From NCBI GenBank assembly GCA_017652965.1, contig JAGBZZ010000064.1, forward strand, positions 1 through 8,060: 8,060 nucleotides of DNA. Direction: 5' to 3'. The stretch comes from Clostridia bacterium. GTDB taxonomy: Bacteria; Bacillota_A; Clostridia; Oscillospirales; CAG-272. Position 1 is the first letter of the stretch. Each line of letters starts with the position of its first letter. Positions 1 through 6,366 of this stretch are shown in pieces. The position numbers were made by a program, and so were the translations under genes. The notes below the pieces were generated by a model, which was not told the origin of the DNA, ran no database searches, and saw only the letters and a list, made by a program, of their open reading frames with translations.

Positions 1-669
<669 letters not shown>

Positions 670-700
670 TCATTTTCCTCCGTTTTTTGATATATATTTT

Positions 701-743
701 CCTATTTTTGGAACATAGGGGGCGGTAAGACCCCATAGGGGTC
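701..743 (-). promoter_or_regulatory. nifJ leader with two potential hairpins and a repeated CATAGGGG
   Basis: The transcribed leader of nifJ contains a perfect 6-bp inverted repeat with a 3-nt loop, GACCCC-ATA-GGGGTC (729-743). A second, weaker one is CCTAT(701-705)...ATAGG(715-719). CATAGGGG occurs twice in the same orientation, at 714-721 and 734-741. No U-tract follows, so these are not terminators. They could stabilise the mRNA or form a protein-binding site; the sequence alone does not decide. Confidence 0.4.
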
Positions 744-756
744 GGAACCATCCACC

Positions 757-785
757 ATTATAGCACATACGCACCGAAAAGTAAA
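757..785 (-). promoter_or_regulatory. Probable sigma-A promoter of nifJ
   Basis: Read on the minus strand, TATAAT (plus-strand 757-762) is preceded by TTTACT (780-785) with a 17-bp spacer. The -10 is perfect and the -35 matches 4 of 6 consensus bases. Transcription would start near 750, giving a leader of about 80 nt before the nifJ start codon. Confidence 0.7.
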
Positions 786-876
786 CAATTTTCCCTAAAT
801 ATTTTTATAAGGAATTATTTGACATCCGGAAAGGCAAAAAAATCCTCTTTTCTACTCCGGTTTTTCGGGCTGTGCC

Positions 877-906
877 TTGACACCCCGTTTTTCCTTGTGT
901 TATAAT
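877..906 (+). promoter_or_regulatory. Sigma-A promoter of the four-gene operon
   Basis: TTGACA (877-882) and TATAAT (901-906) are both perfect consensus boxes with an 18-bp spacer. Transcription would begin near 913, about 22 nt before the first start codon at 935. The -10 box overlaps the in-frame upstream ATG at 905, which rules that ATG out as the translation start. I see no clear operator palindrome around the boxes. Confidence 0.88.
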
Positions 907-934
907 GAGTGCAAATCAAGAAGGAGACTATGGC

Positions 935-1972
935 ATGACAAGAACCGAAGCCCCGAAGGAGATACGCGTTGCCATTTTAGGATTTGGCGGGATCGCCCGC
1001 TTGCACTATACGGCATACTGCCACCTGCAAAAGGAGGGACTGCCTCTGCGGGTCGCGGCGGTTTGCACCAAGGACGTTCGGGCGGTGTATGCCCCCATCC
1101 GTATCAACTTTGATGCCGATACCGAAGCGCTTGACCCGTCCATCCCCGTGTTTTCGGATATGGAGGAGATGCTGGCAGGGGCCGACTTTGACCTGGTGGA
1201 TATCTGCCTGCCGACCTTTTTGCACGCCAACTCGGTGATCCGTATGCTGAGGGCGGGTAAGCACGTCCTTTGCGAAAAGCCGATGGCGCTTTCGGCCGCG
1301 GACTGCGAGGAGATGCTGGCTGCCGCCCGTGAGGCCGACCGCCGTCTGATGATCGCCCACAGCTCGCGCTTTGACACGGCCTATCTCTTCTTACGGGACG
1401 AGATCCGCAAGAATGCGCTTGGCGCGCTGCACCATCTGCGGATGGAGCGCCTCAGTGAGTTCCCCTCCTGGTCCCCCGATTTTGCAAGGCTTGATAAGAC
1501 CGGCGGTTGCCTTCTCGATATGCAGATCCACGATCTGGATCTTGCCCTTTTCCTCTTTGGCGAGCCCCTGCGTGCCGCCGCGAATATCTACGGTGACGTT
1601 ACCCATACCCAGCTGGTGGATACCCGCCTCTTCTACGAGGGGCTGACGGTATCGGTGAGAGGGATGTGGGACGAGAGCCGCACCGAGCCCTTTTTCAAGG
1701 GGTATGCCGCTTATTTCGAGAGGGGGAGCATTTCGTGTGACGGCCGCACCGTGCGGATAAGGCCCCACGAGGGCGAGGTCAGCGAGGTCACCCTGACCCC
1801 CGATTTCAATATCCGCGAGGAGATCCGCGCATTCTGCCAGACCATCCTGACGGGTAGCCCTGCCGAGGGCTTTATCCCGCCCGAATCCTCGGCCGAAAAC
1901 GTACGCCTTGTAGAGCTTTTGCGGAAAAGCGCCGAGATGGACGGTATTCCGCTTCCCCTGAAGGGAGAATAA
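935..1972 (+). CDS. Gfo/Idh/MocA-family NAD(P)-dependent oxidoreductase
   Basis: This cytoplasmic enzyme is predicted to oxidise or reduce a hydroxyl of a sugar, glycoside or cyclitol with NAD(P)(H). The 345-residue protein has the usual two-domain plan. The Rossmann domain carries IRVAILGFGGIARLH with the dinucleotide-binding GxGxxA at residues 16-21. CEKPMAL at 113-119 holds the catalytic-type EKP triad (Glu114-Lys115-Pro116). The C-terminal alpha/beta domain has GG(190-191)xxxD195xxxH199, the usual active-site Asp/His pair. Length is normal for the family. The start at 935 has AAGGAG at 921-926 with 8-nt spacing; the in-frame ATG at 905 lies in the promoter. It is the first gene of the operon, and its stop is one base before the next start. 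Its exact substrate is unknown: inositol dehydrogenases, 3-keto-glycoside-forming enzymes and deoxysugar enzymes all share these motifs. Confidence 0.93.
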   Translation: MTRTEAPKEIRVAILGFGGIARLHYTAYCHLQKEGLPLRVAAVCTKDVRAVYAPIRINFDADTEALDPSIPVFSDMEEMLAGADFDLVDICLPTFLHANSVIRMLRAGKHVLCEKPMALSAADCEEMLAAAREADRRLMIAHSSRFDTAYLFLRDEIRKNALGALHHLRMERLSEFPSWSPDFARLDKTGGCLLDMQIHDLDLALFLFGEPLRAAANIYGDVTHTQLVDTRLFYEGLTVSVRGMWDESRTEPFFKGYAAYFERGSISCDGRTVRIRPHEGEVSEVTLTPDFNIREEIRAFCQTILTGSPAEGFIPPESSAENVRLVELLRKSAEMDGIPLPLKGE

Positions 1973-1973
1973 G

Positions 1974-2804
1974 ATGGATTTCACAAGCTACGGCGGCTTT
2001 GTCGCCGATCTTTCAAGACATGGGGCGGCCTACGCCGCCGCCCATGCCCGCGCCCTTGGCTATACGTCGGTGGAGCCGCTCGGCTCTTACACCGCAAGCA
2101 CCCCGCTTTTTCGCATGCATCCTGTCGAAGAAATGCGGGAGGCGCTGGCGGCCGAGGGACTGCGCGTGCCCTGCGTTTCGGTCTACACCCATCTTCTTGC
2201 GGTGGATGAGGAGACCCTGTATGCGGATTTTGCCGGATACGTGGCCTATGCCGCGGCGCTTGGCTCGCCCTATCTGCACCACACCCTCCTGCCGGGGCCC
2301 CGGAATGCCGATAGCCCCTCGTATGAGGAGGTGCTTCCCCTGATCCTTTCCCGCGCCGAGCGGATCGCCAAAATGGCGGCCGAGGCGGGGCTTTGCTGTC
2401 TTTACGAGCCCCAGGGGCGCTACTTCAACGGGGAGGAGGGGCTTGGCCGCTTCTTTGCGGAGATGGCGGCGCGCTGCCCCGGGGTCGGCATCTGCGGCGA
2501 CTTCGGAAATTCGCTGTTTGCTGATTGGGATCCCGTTGACTTTATCCGCGTGCATGCCGCGCACGTGCGCCACGTACACGTGAAGGACTATAAGCTTCTT
2601 TCCGCGGGGGCGGACGGCAGTATGACCTCCTCCCGCGGGCGGCATCTTGCGGATGCCCTGCCGGGAGAGGGGGATATCGACCTTGCCACCTGCTTTAAAA
2701 CCGTCCGGGATGCCGGCTACCAAGGCCCCTTCAGCCTGGAGTTCGGCGGGGATGATGAAACGGTGAAAACCGCAATGCGCTATTGCGAGAATCTTATAAA
2801 GTGA
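1974..2804 (+). CDS. Sugar (phosphate) isomerase/epimerase, xylose-isomerase-like TIM barrel (AP endonuclease 2 superfamily)
   Basis: This is a predicted cytoplasmic metal-dependent isomerase, epimerase or lyase acting on a keto- or aldo-sugar. The 276-residue length is normal. The metal and substrate positions of the fold are visible: CLYEPQGRYF with Glu145, GICGDFGNS with Asp176, RHVHVKDY with His200/His202 and Lys204-Asp205, and FSLEFGG with Glu256 near the C-terminus. GEGDIDLATCFKTVRDAGYQGP before the last strand is also typical of IolE/IolI-like proteins. AAGGGAG at 1961-1967 gives a well-spaced ribosome binding site inside the end of the preceding gene, so the two are translationally coupled. 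Pairing with a Gfo/Idh dehydrogenase is common in inositol and 3-keto-sugar metabolism, including gut C-glycoside cleavage (DgpA/DgpC type). The residues do not tell isomerase, epimerase, dehydratase and lyase activities apart. Confidence 0.9.
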   Translation: MDFTSYGGFVADLSRHGAAYAAAHARALGYTSVEPLGSYTASTPLFRMHPVEEMREALAAEGLRVPCVSVYTHLLAVDEETLYADFAGYVAYAAALGSPYLHHTLLPGPRNADSPSYEEVLPLILSRAERIAKMAAEAGLCCLYEPQGRYFNGEEGLGRFFAEMAARCPGVGICGDFGNSLFADWDPVDFIRVHAAHVRHVHVKDYKLLSAGADGSMTSSRGRHLADALPGEGDIDLATCFKTVRDAGYQGPFSLEFGGDDETVKTAMRYCENLIK

Positions 2805-2813
2805 GGAAAAATC

Positions 2814-3650
2814 ATGGTAACAAAAGAACAGGTCTGTGAGGCATACCGCGCCCTTGGTGTGCTTCCCGGTGATATCGTGCTGACCCATTCCTCGTTTAAA
2901 AGCCTTGGGCCGTGTGAGGACGGCGCCGCCACTGTCATTGAGGGGATCCGTATGGCTGTGGGGGAGGAGGGGACCGTCGTGTTCCCCACCCTTTGCCAGA
3001 AGGACTGGGAAAACGTCTATAAAAACTGGCATCTCGACGCCCCCTCGGACGTCGGATATCTGACCAATTACTTCCGCGCCCTTCCCGGTGCCCTGCGCAG
3101 CAACCAAGCGACCCACTCGGTCGCCGCGATGGGTAAGCATGCCGCCTATCTGACGGCCACCCACGGCGAAAGCGGCCGCCGCTACGGCACGTACGGGGAC
3201 ACTCCCTTCGCGGCCGACTCGCCCTGGCAGAAGATGTACGATATGGGGGCTAAGGTCGTCTTCCTCGGTTGTACCCCCCGCGCCTGCACCTTCCGCCATT
3301 TTGCCGAGTACGTCCTGATGGACGAGTATCTGAAGAAGGCCGAAGGATCTCCCGAATTTGAGGAGCTGAAGGCGGCCGTCTGGAAGTACGAGACCTATTC
3401 CCAGGGGGGCATCTGGCCGCATACCGTTGCTCTTTACGTGGTGGAGGTCATGGAAGCCGAGGATCCCGGCAAGGTGCATCGCGTCAAGTGCGGCGATGCC
3501 GATCTTACCATGCTGGAGGCACGGGATTTCGTAGAGACCGCCATCCGCCTGCTCCGCGCTCATGACGAAAAGGCCTTTGGCCACTGGCCGCCGCTTTATT
3601 CGAGAGACGCCAACCTGGAATGGATGAAGAAAGTGGAGGAGCTGAAATGA
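2814..3650 (+). CDS. AAC(3)-family N-acetyltransferase (Antibiotic_NAT, PF02522 type)
   Basis: This protein is predicted to transfer an acetyl group from acetyl-CoA to an amine; the family includes aminoglycoside 3-N-acetyltransferases, YokD and the phosphonate enzyme FrbF. The 278 residues show the family blocks in order: THSSFKSLG (24-32), GTVVFPT (53-59), RSNQATHSVAAMG (95-107), SPWQKM (136-141), VVFLGCTPRACTFRHFAEY (148-166, with His162 and Glu165). In the third block many relatives read HP where this protein has Gln98-Ala99, while His101 is kept three residues later. The start at 2814 follows GAGG (2803-2806) that overlaps the previous stop codon. The stop overlaps the next start as ATGA. 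Placement inside a metabolic operon argues for a pathway role rather than drug resistance; that is inference. A naming as a resistance gene would be unsafe. Confidence 0.9.
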   Translation: MVTKEQVCEAYRALGVLPGDIVLTHSSFKSLGPCEDGAATVIEGIRMAVGEEGTVVFPTLCQKDWENVYKNWHLDAPSDVGYLTNYFRALPGALRSNQATHSVAAMGKHAAYLTATHGESGRRYGTYGDTPFAADSPWQKMYDMGAKVVFLGCTPRACTFRHFAEYVLMDEYLKKAEGSPEFEELKAAVWKYETYSQGGIWPHTVALYVVEVMEAEDPGKVHRVKCGDADLTMLEARDFVETAIRLLRAHDEKAFGHWPPLYSRDANLEWMKKVEELK

Positions 3651-4618
3651 CCTTTGCAGAGTATAAGGAAAGCCTGAAGGAGTATTTCGACGCGTCCCTC
3701 CCCGCACGGGTCTACGATGCGCACTTCCATCTGGCCACCCATTATAAGAACCGCCCCACCTGCGTCGGGGAGCCGGTAGACGAATACTTCAGCTTTATGC
3801 GCGAGGCGATCCGCCGTCCGGTCGAGGGGGGGCTTCTGATGGCCTCGCCCTCCGGCCGCCATACGGCCGAGACGCTGCAGGTAGAGAACGATTACGTGGT
3901 CAGGGTAGCCGAGGAGAACGGCTTCAAGGTGGGCTACATCGTCACCCCCTCCTTCCACACGCCCGAGCTGGCAGAGGCCTACGTCAAGGCGCACGCCGGC
4001 ACTGTCCGTGCGCTGAAGCCCTACCTTTCCTATTCCACCGCCGCCAATAAGTTTGAATCCGACCTTGCCGACTACACGCCCGACTGGATGTTTGAGCTGG
4101 CAAACGCCTATGAGCTGCCGGTCGTTATTCACCTCTCGCATTACAACGATATGCTGCTGGATCCGAACAATATCCGCGATATCCGTTCGGCCTCCAAGCG
4201 CTTCCCGAAGGCTAAGATCGTGCTGGCGCACTGCGCCCTCGGCCATCACGTGCGCAAGCTTCGCCTTGCCTTACCCGAGATCGCCGATCTTGACAACGTG
4301 TGGTTTGATTGCTCGGGCATCAGCGAGAGCATGTCGATCTATTACTGCCTGCGCACCTTTGGTGCCTCACGCATGATGTGGGGCGGTGACTACGCCTTTG
4401 GTGCCAACCTTGGCAGATGTATCTCCTTCGGTGCCAACTTCCTCGGTCTGCATCCCGGCTACCTTAAGGACGGTCTGCCCGGCGACTATAAGTACGAGCC
4501 GCTTGACAACGCCACCGAGGGTACGGTTGCCCTCCTTGAGGCCTGCGAGGTGATGGGCCTTGGCCGCACCGACCTTGACGCGATCTTCTACGGAAACGCA
4601 AAGGCACTCTACGGATAA
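3647..4618 (+). CDS. Amidohydrolase-related TIM-barrel metal-dependent hydrolase (PF04909 type)
   Basis: This is a predicted metal-dependent hydrolase of the amidohydrolase superfamily. PF04909 relatives include sugar lactonases, 2-pyrone-4,6-dicarboxylate lactonase and ACMSD-type decarboxylases. The 323 residues contain VYDAHFHLATH with the HxH ligands His26 and His28, VVIHLSHYND with His162, IVLAHCALGHH with His195, MMWGGDYAFG with Asp248, and a closing FYGNAKALYG, the family's usual C-terminal GNA motif. No signal peptide or membrane segment is seen. The start at 3647 is preferred over the in-frame ATG at 3620: it has GGAGGAG at 3635-3641 and forms an ATGA overlap with the acetyltransferase stop, giving tight coupling. 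It is the last gene of the operon. No terminator lies between it and the trpS promoter. Its reaction (amide, lactone or C-C bond) is not determined by these motifs. Confidence 0.88.
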   Translation: MTFAEYKESLKEYFDASLPARVYDAHFHLATHYKNRPTCVGEPVDEYFSFMREAIRRPVEGGLLMASPSGRHTAETLQVENDYVVRVAEENGFKVGYIVTPSFHTPELAEAYVKAHAGTVRALKPYLSYSTAANKFESDLADYTPDWMFELANAYELPVVIHLSHYNDMLLDPNNIRDIRSASKRFPKAKIVLAHCALGHHVRKLRLALPEIADLDNVWFDCSGISESMSIYYCLRTFGASRMMWGGDYAFGANLGRCISFGANFLGLHPGYLKDGLPGDYKYEPLDNATEGTVALLEACEVMGLGRTDLDAIFYGNAKALYG

Positions 4619-4621
4619 CCC

Positions 4622-4650
4622 TTGACAAAGACCGCCTCGGCGGCTATAAT
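4622..4650 (+). promoter_or_regulatory. Consensus sigma-A promoter of trpS
   Basis: TTGACA (4622-4627) and TATAAT (4645-4650) are perfect, with a 17-bp spacer. The start of transcription would be near 4657, leaving a leader of only about 27 nt, too short for a T-box. The spacer holds an inverted repeat, CCGCC-TC-GGCGG (4632-4643). The -35 begins three bases after the stop codon of the upstream amidohydrolase gene. Confidence 0.9.
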
Positions 4651-4683
4651 AGGGGAGTAATACAAAAAAACGAGGATCTTTCA

Positions 4684-5685
4684 ATGCTTGGAGAACAGAA
4701 GGTGATCTTCTCGGGGGTACAGCCCTCGGGAAATCTGACCATCGGAAACTATCTTGGTGCCATCCGCAATTTCAGCGCCTTTTCGGAGGAGTACCGCACC
4801 TTTTACTGCGTCGTGGATCTGCACGCCATTACGGTACGCCAGAACCCGGCCGAGCTGCGCCGCCGCACCTATGAGACGCTGGCGCTGTACATCGCCTGTG
4901 GGCTTGACCCCGAAAAGAATACCCTTTTCGTGCAGTCTCACGTCCCCGCACACTGCGAGCTTTCCTGGATGCTTGGCTGTCACACCATGTTCGGTGAGCT
5001 TTCACGCATGACGCAGTTCAAGGATAAGAGCCAGAAGCATGCCGACAACATCAACGCCGGCCTCTTTACCTATCCCGTTCTGATGGCCTCGGACATTCTC
5101 CTGTATCAGACAGACCTTGTTCCTGTGGGCATCGACCAGAAGCAGCATCTGGAGCTTGCCCGCGATATCGCCACCCGTTTCAACCATCTGATGGGCGATA
5201 CCTTCACGGTGCCGGACGGCTATATCCCGAAGGAGGGCATGAAGATCATGTCGCTGGCCGAGCCGACCGCCAAGATGTCGAAATCCGACCCGAACCCGAA
5301 TGCCGTCGTCTATATCCTGGATTCCAAGGACGATGTGCTTCGCAAGTTCCGCCGTGCGGTGACCGACTCGGGCAGCGAGGTTCGCTATGATGAAGAAAAG
5401 CCCGGCATTGCCAACCTGATGTCGATCTACCGTTGCTTTACCGGTAAGGAATTTGCCGATATCGAGCGGGAGTTTGAAGGGCGCGGCTACGGAGACTTCA
5501 AGGCCGCCGTCGGGGAGGCCTGCGCCGATGCGCTCTCTCCTGTGCGTGAGGAGTTTGCGCGTCTTATGGCCGACAAGGCATATCTTGAAGGTGTTATGAA
5601 GGCGGGTGCAGAGTCCGCAGGGCGTGCCGCCGCACGTACTATGAGCAAGGTAAAGCGCAAGCTTGGCTTTCTCGACGTGCGCTGA
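4684..5685 (+). CDS. trpS: Tryptophan--tRNA ligase
   Basis: This class I aminoacyl-tRNA synthetase charges tRNA-Trp with tryptophan in the cytoplasm using ATP. The N-terminus VIFSGVQPSGNLTIGNYLGA (residues 7-26) is diagnostic, with TIGN (19-22) as the HIGH-type ATP motif. The second signature, AKMSKSDPN, has KMSKS at 197-201. The length of 333 residues is normal for bacterial TrpS. Family blocks such as PVLMASDILLYQTDLVPVGIDQKQHLE are intact, so the gene looks complete and functional. GAGGA at 4672-4676 sits about 7-8 nt before the ATG. The gene has its own promoter and terminator and appears monocistronic, though read-through from the upstream operon is possible because no terminator separates them. 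It bears no functional relation to the operon that I can see. Confidence 0.98.
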   Translation: MLGEQKVIFSGVQPSGNLTIGNYLGAIRNFSAFSEEYRTFYCVVDLHAITVRQNPAELRRRTYETLALYIACGLDPEKNTLFVQSHVPAHCELSWMLGCHTMFGELSRMTQFKDKSQKHADNINAGLFTYPVLMASDILLYQTDLVPVGIDQKQHLELARDIATRFNHLMGDTFTVPDGYIPKEGMKIMSLAEPTAKMSKSDPNPNAVVYILDSKDDVLRKFRRAVTDSGSEVRYDEEKPGIANLMSIYRCFTGKEFADIEREFEGRGYGDFKAAVGEACADALSPVREEFARLMADKAYLEGVMKAGAESAGRAAARTMSKVKRKLGFLDVR

Positions 5686-5725
5686 GTGAAGAAATTCCCC
5701 CCTTTTTGGGGGATCTGTGAGAAAC

Positions 5726-5769
5726 GGGGATCCGCCGCCGCGTGCGGTGGATCCCCCTTTCTTTTTTTT
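5726..5769 (+). terminator. Intrinsic terminator of trpS
   Basis: A 13-bp stem (5726-5738 with 5744-5756, one G-U pair) closes a 5-nt loop CGCGT and is followed by a T-rich tract with eight consecutive T at 5762-5769. A smaller C6-T5-G5 hairpin lies just upstream at 5697-5712. The arms of the two overlap in pairing potential: GGGGGATC (5708-5715) can also pair with GATCCCCC (5750-5757). Confidence 0.93.
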
Positions 5770-6040
5770 CGTCCCATAAAAATACAGAAGGGAATAATAG
5801 AAACATTTCTATTTTCTATATATCCTTATATTTCAAGAGAAAACAGAAAAAACTCTATAGAAAAAGCGCGGAATATGTGAAAAAACAAAAGCTTGCGCAC
5901 ATCATCCTGCTTTTCCTTTCTCTATAAGGGGTAAATGCGAATAAAAGCGGGATTTTCCACCTGTCTTTTTTCTACGGGGTGCTGTGGCGGTGCCTCCTTG
6001 CGCGCAGGGGCGTCTTGGCGGCTTTTTTGCGCTTTTTGCG
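5770..6040. other. AT-rich intergenic stretch with no convincing gene
   Basis: No gene with a ribosome binding site or recognisable protein is seen on either strand. Short ORFs here begin inside the trpS terminator stem and have low-complexity Lys/Phe/Ile-rich products. Structure present: a perfect palindrome AATAGAAA-CA-TTTCTATT (5796-5813); a 9-bp inverted repeat TTTTCTATA (5812-5820) with TATAGAAAA (5856-5864); and CTTGGCG (6014-6020), whose complement CGCCAAG is at 6058-6064. No convincing promoter was found inside it. Confidence 0.6.
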
Positions 6041-6096
6041 AAAAAATAAAAAAATTTCGCCAAGGGCTTGACAAATCCGAATAACTTTGCTATAAT
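6041..6096 (+). promoter_or_regulatory. Promoter of tRNA-Thr with A/T-rich upstream element
   Basis: TTGACA (6068-6073) and TATAAT (6091-6096) are perfect, with a 17-bp spacer, and transcription would start near 6103, about 7 nt before the mature tRNA. A run of A and T at 6041-6057 lies where an UP element contacting the RNA polymerase alpha C-terminal domain would be expected. This fits a strong stable-RNA promoter. Confidence 0.9.
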
Positions 6097-6109
6097 AACT
6101 AAGCAATAC

Positions 6110-6185
6110 GCTGCTATGGCTCAGTTGGTAGAGCACATCCTTGGTAAGGATGAGGTCATCAGTTCGAATCTGATTAGCAGCTCCA
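6110..6185 (+). tRNA. tRNA-Thr (anticodon GGU)
   Basis: The 76-nt sequence folds into a full cloverleaf. The acceptor stem GCTGCTA (6110-6116) pairs perfectly with TAGCAGC (6175-6181). The D-arm is GCTC...GAGC with the AGTTGGTA loop. The anticodon stem CATCC/GGATG closes the loop TTGGTAA, placing anticodon GGT at 6143-6145. The T-arm is ATCAG-TTCGAAT-CTGAT. The discriminator base is T (6182) and the 3' CCA (6183-6185) is encoded, so it does not need to be added. GGU reads the ACC and ACU threonine codons. It is a single tRNA gene with its own promoter and terminator. The neighbouring DNA shows no integrase or duplicated tRNA 3' end, so there is no sign of its use as an attachment site. Confidence 0.97.
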
Positions 6186-6220
6186 GAAAAGGAGACGGTA
6201 ACGTCTCCTTTTCTTGCTTT
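6186..6220 (+). terminator. Intrinsic terminator of tRNA-Thr
   Basis: A perfect 12-bp stem (6186-6197 with 6202-6213) with a GTAA tetraloop of GNRA type starts on the base directly after the tRNA CCA end. The 3' arm and the following bases are T-rich. With only a 7-nt 5' leader and this hairpin, the precursor tRNA would be very short. Confidence 0.9.
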
Positions 6221-6303
6221 TACGAAAGGTGCGCACCCCGGGGGGGCTTTTTTGCGCTGTGTGGGGGCTTCTTTGTCCTGATTGCAGAATTTCAAAAAAA
6301 CTG

Positions 6304-6331
6304 TTGACTTTTTCCCGTCAGCCGCTACAAT
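6304..6331 (+). promoter_or_regulatory. Probable sigma-A promoter of rhaA
   Basis: TTGACT (6304-6309, 5 of 6) and TACAAT (6326-6331, 5 of 6) are separated by 16 bp. Transcription would start near 6338, about 29 nt before the rhaA start. I do not recognise a catabolite-response element or a clear operator palindrome here. Confidence 0.78.
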
Positions 6332-6366
6332 TAAGGTAGAAAGATCAAAATAAAGGAGATCCTGTT

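Noticed and set aside
819..824. A second TTGACA upstream of the operon
   Set aside because: No -10-like hexamer occurs at 16-18 bp downstream, whereas the TTGACA at 877 has a perfect partner.
905..934. An in-frame upstream ATG for the Gfo/Idh gene
   Set aside because: It overlaps the TATAAT box, so it lies upstream of the expected transcription start; the ATG at 935 has the ribosome binding site.
2013..3707. A 564-codon open frame on the minus strand across the isomerase and acetyltransferase genes
   Set aside because: It is antisense to two genes with intact family motifs, its product resembles no protein I know, and long antisense frames are expected in GC-rich coding DNA with biased third positions.
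5742..5927. A 61-codon open frame after trpS
   Set aside because: It starts inside the 3' part of the trpS terminator stem, lacks a promoter and ribosome binding site, and its product is low-complexity Lys/Phe/Ile-rich sequence typical of AT-rich DNA.
6110..6300. tRNA-Thr as an integration site for a mobile element
   Set aside because: No integrase, no duplicated tRNA 3' end and no composition break beyond ordinary intergenic DNA are seen; rhaA next to it is a normal chromosomal gene.
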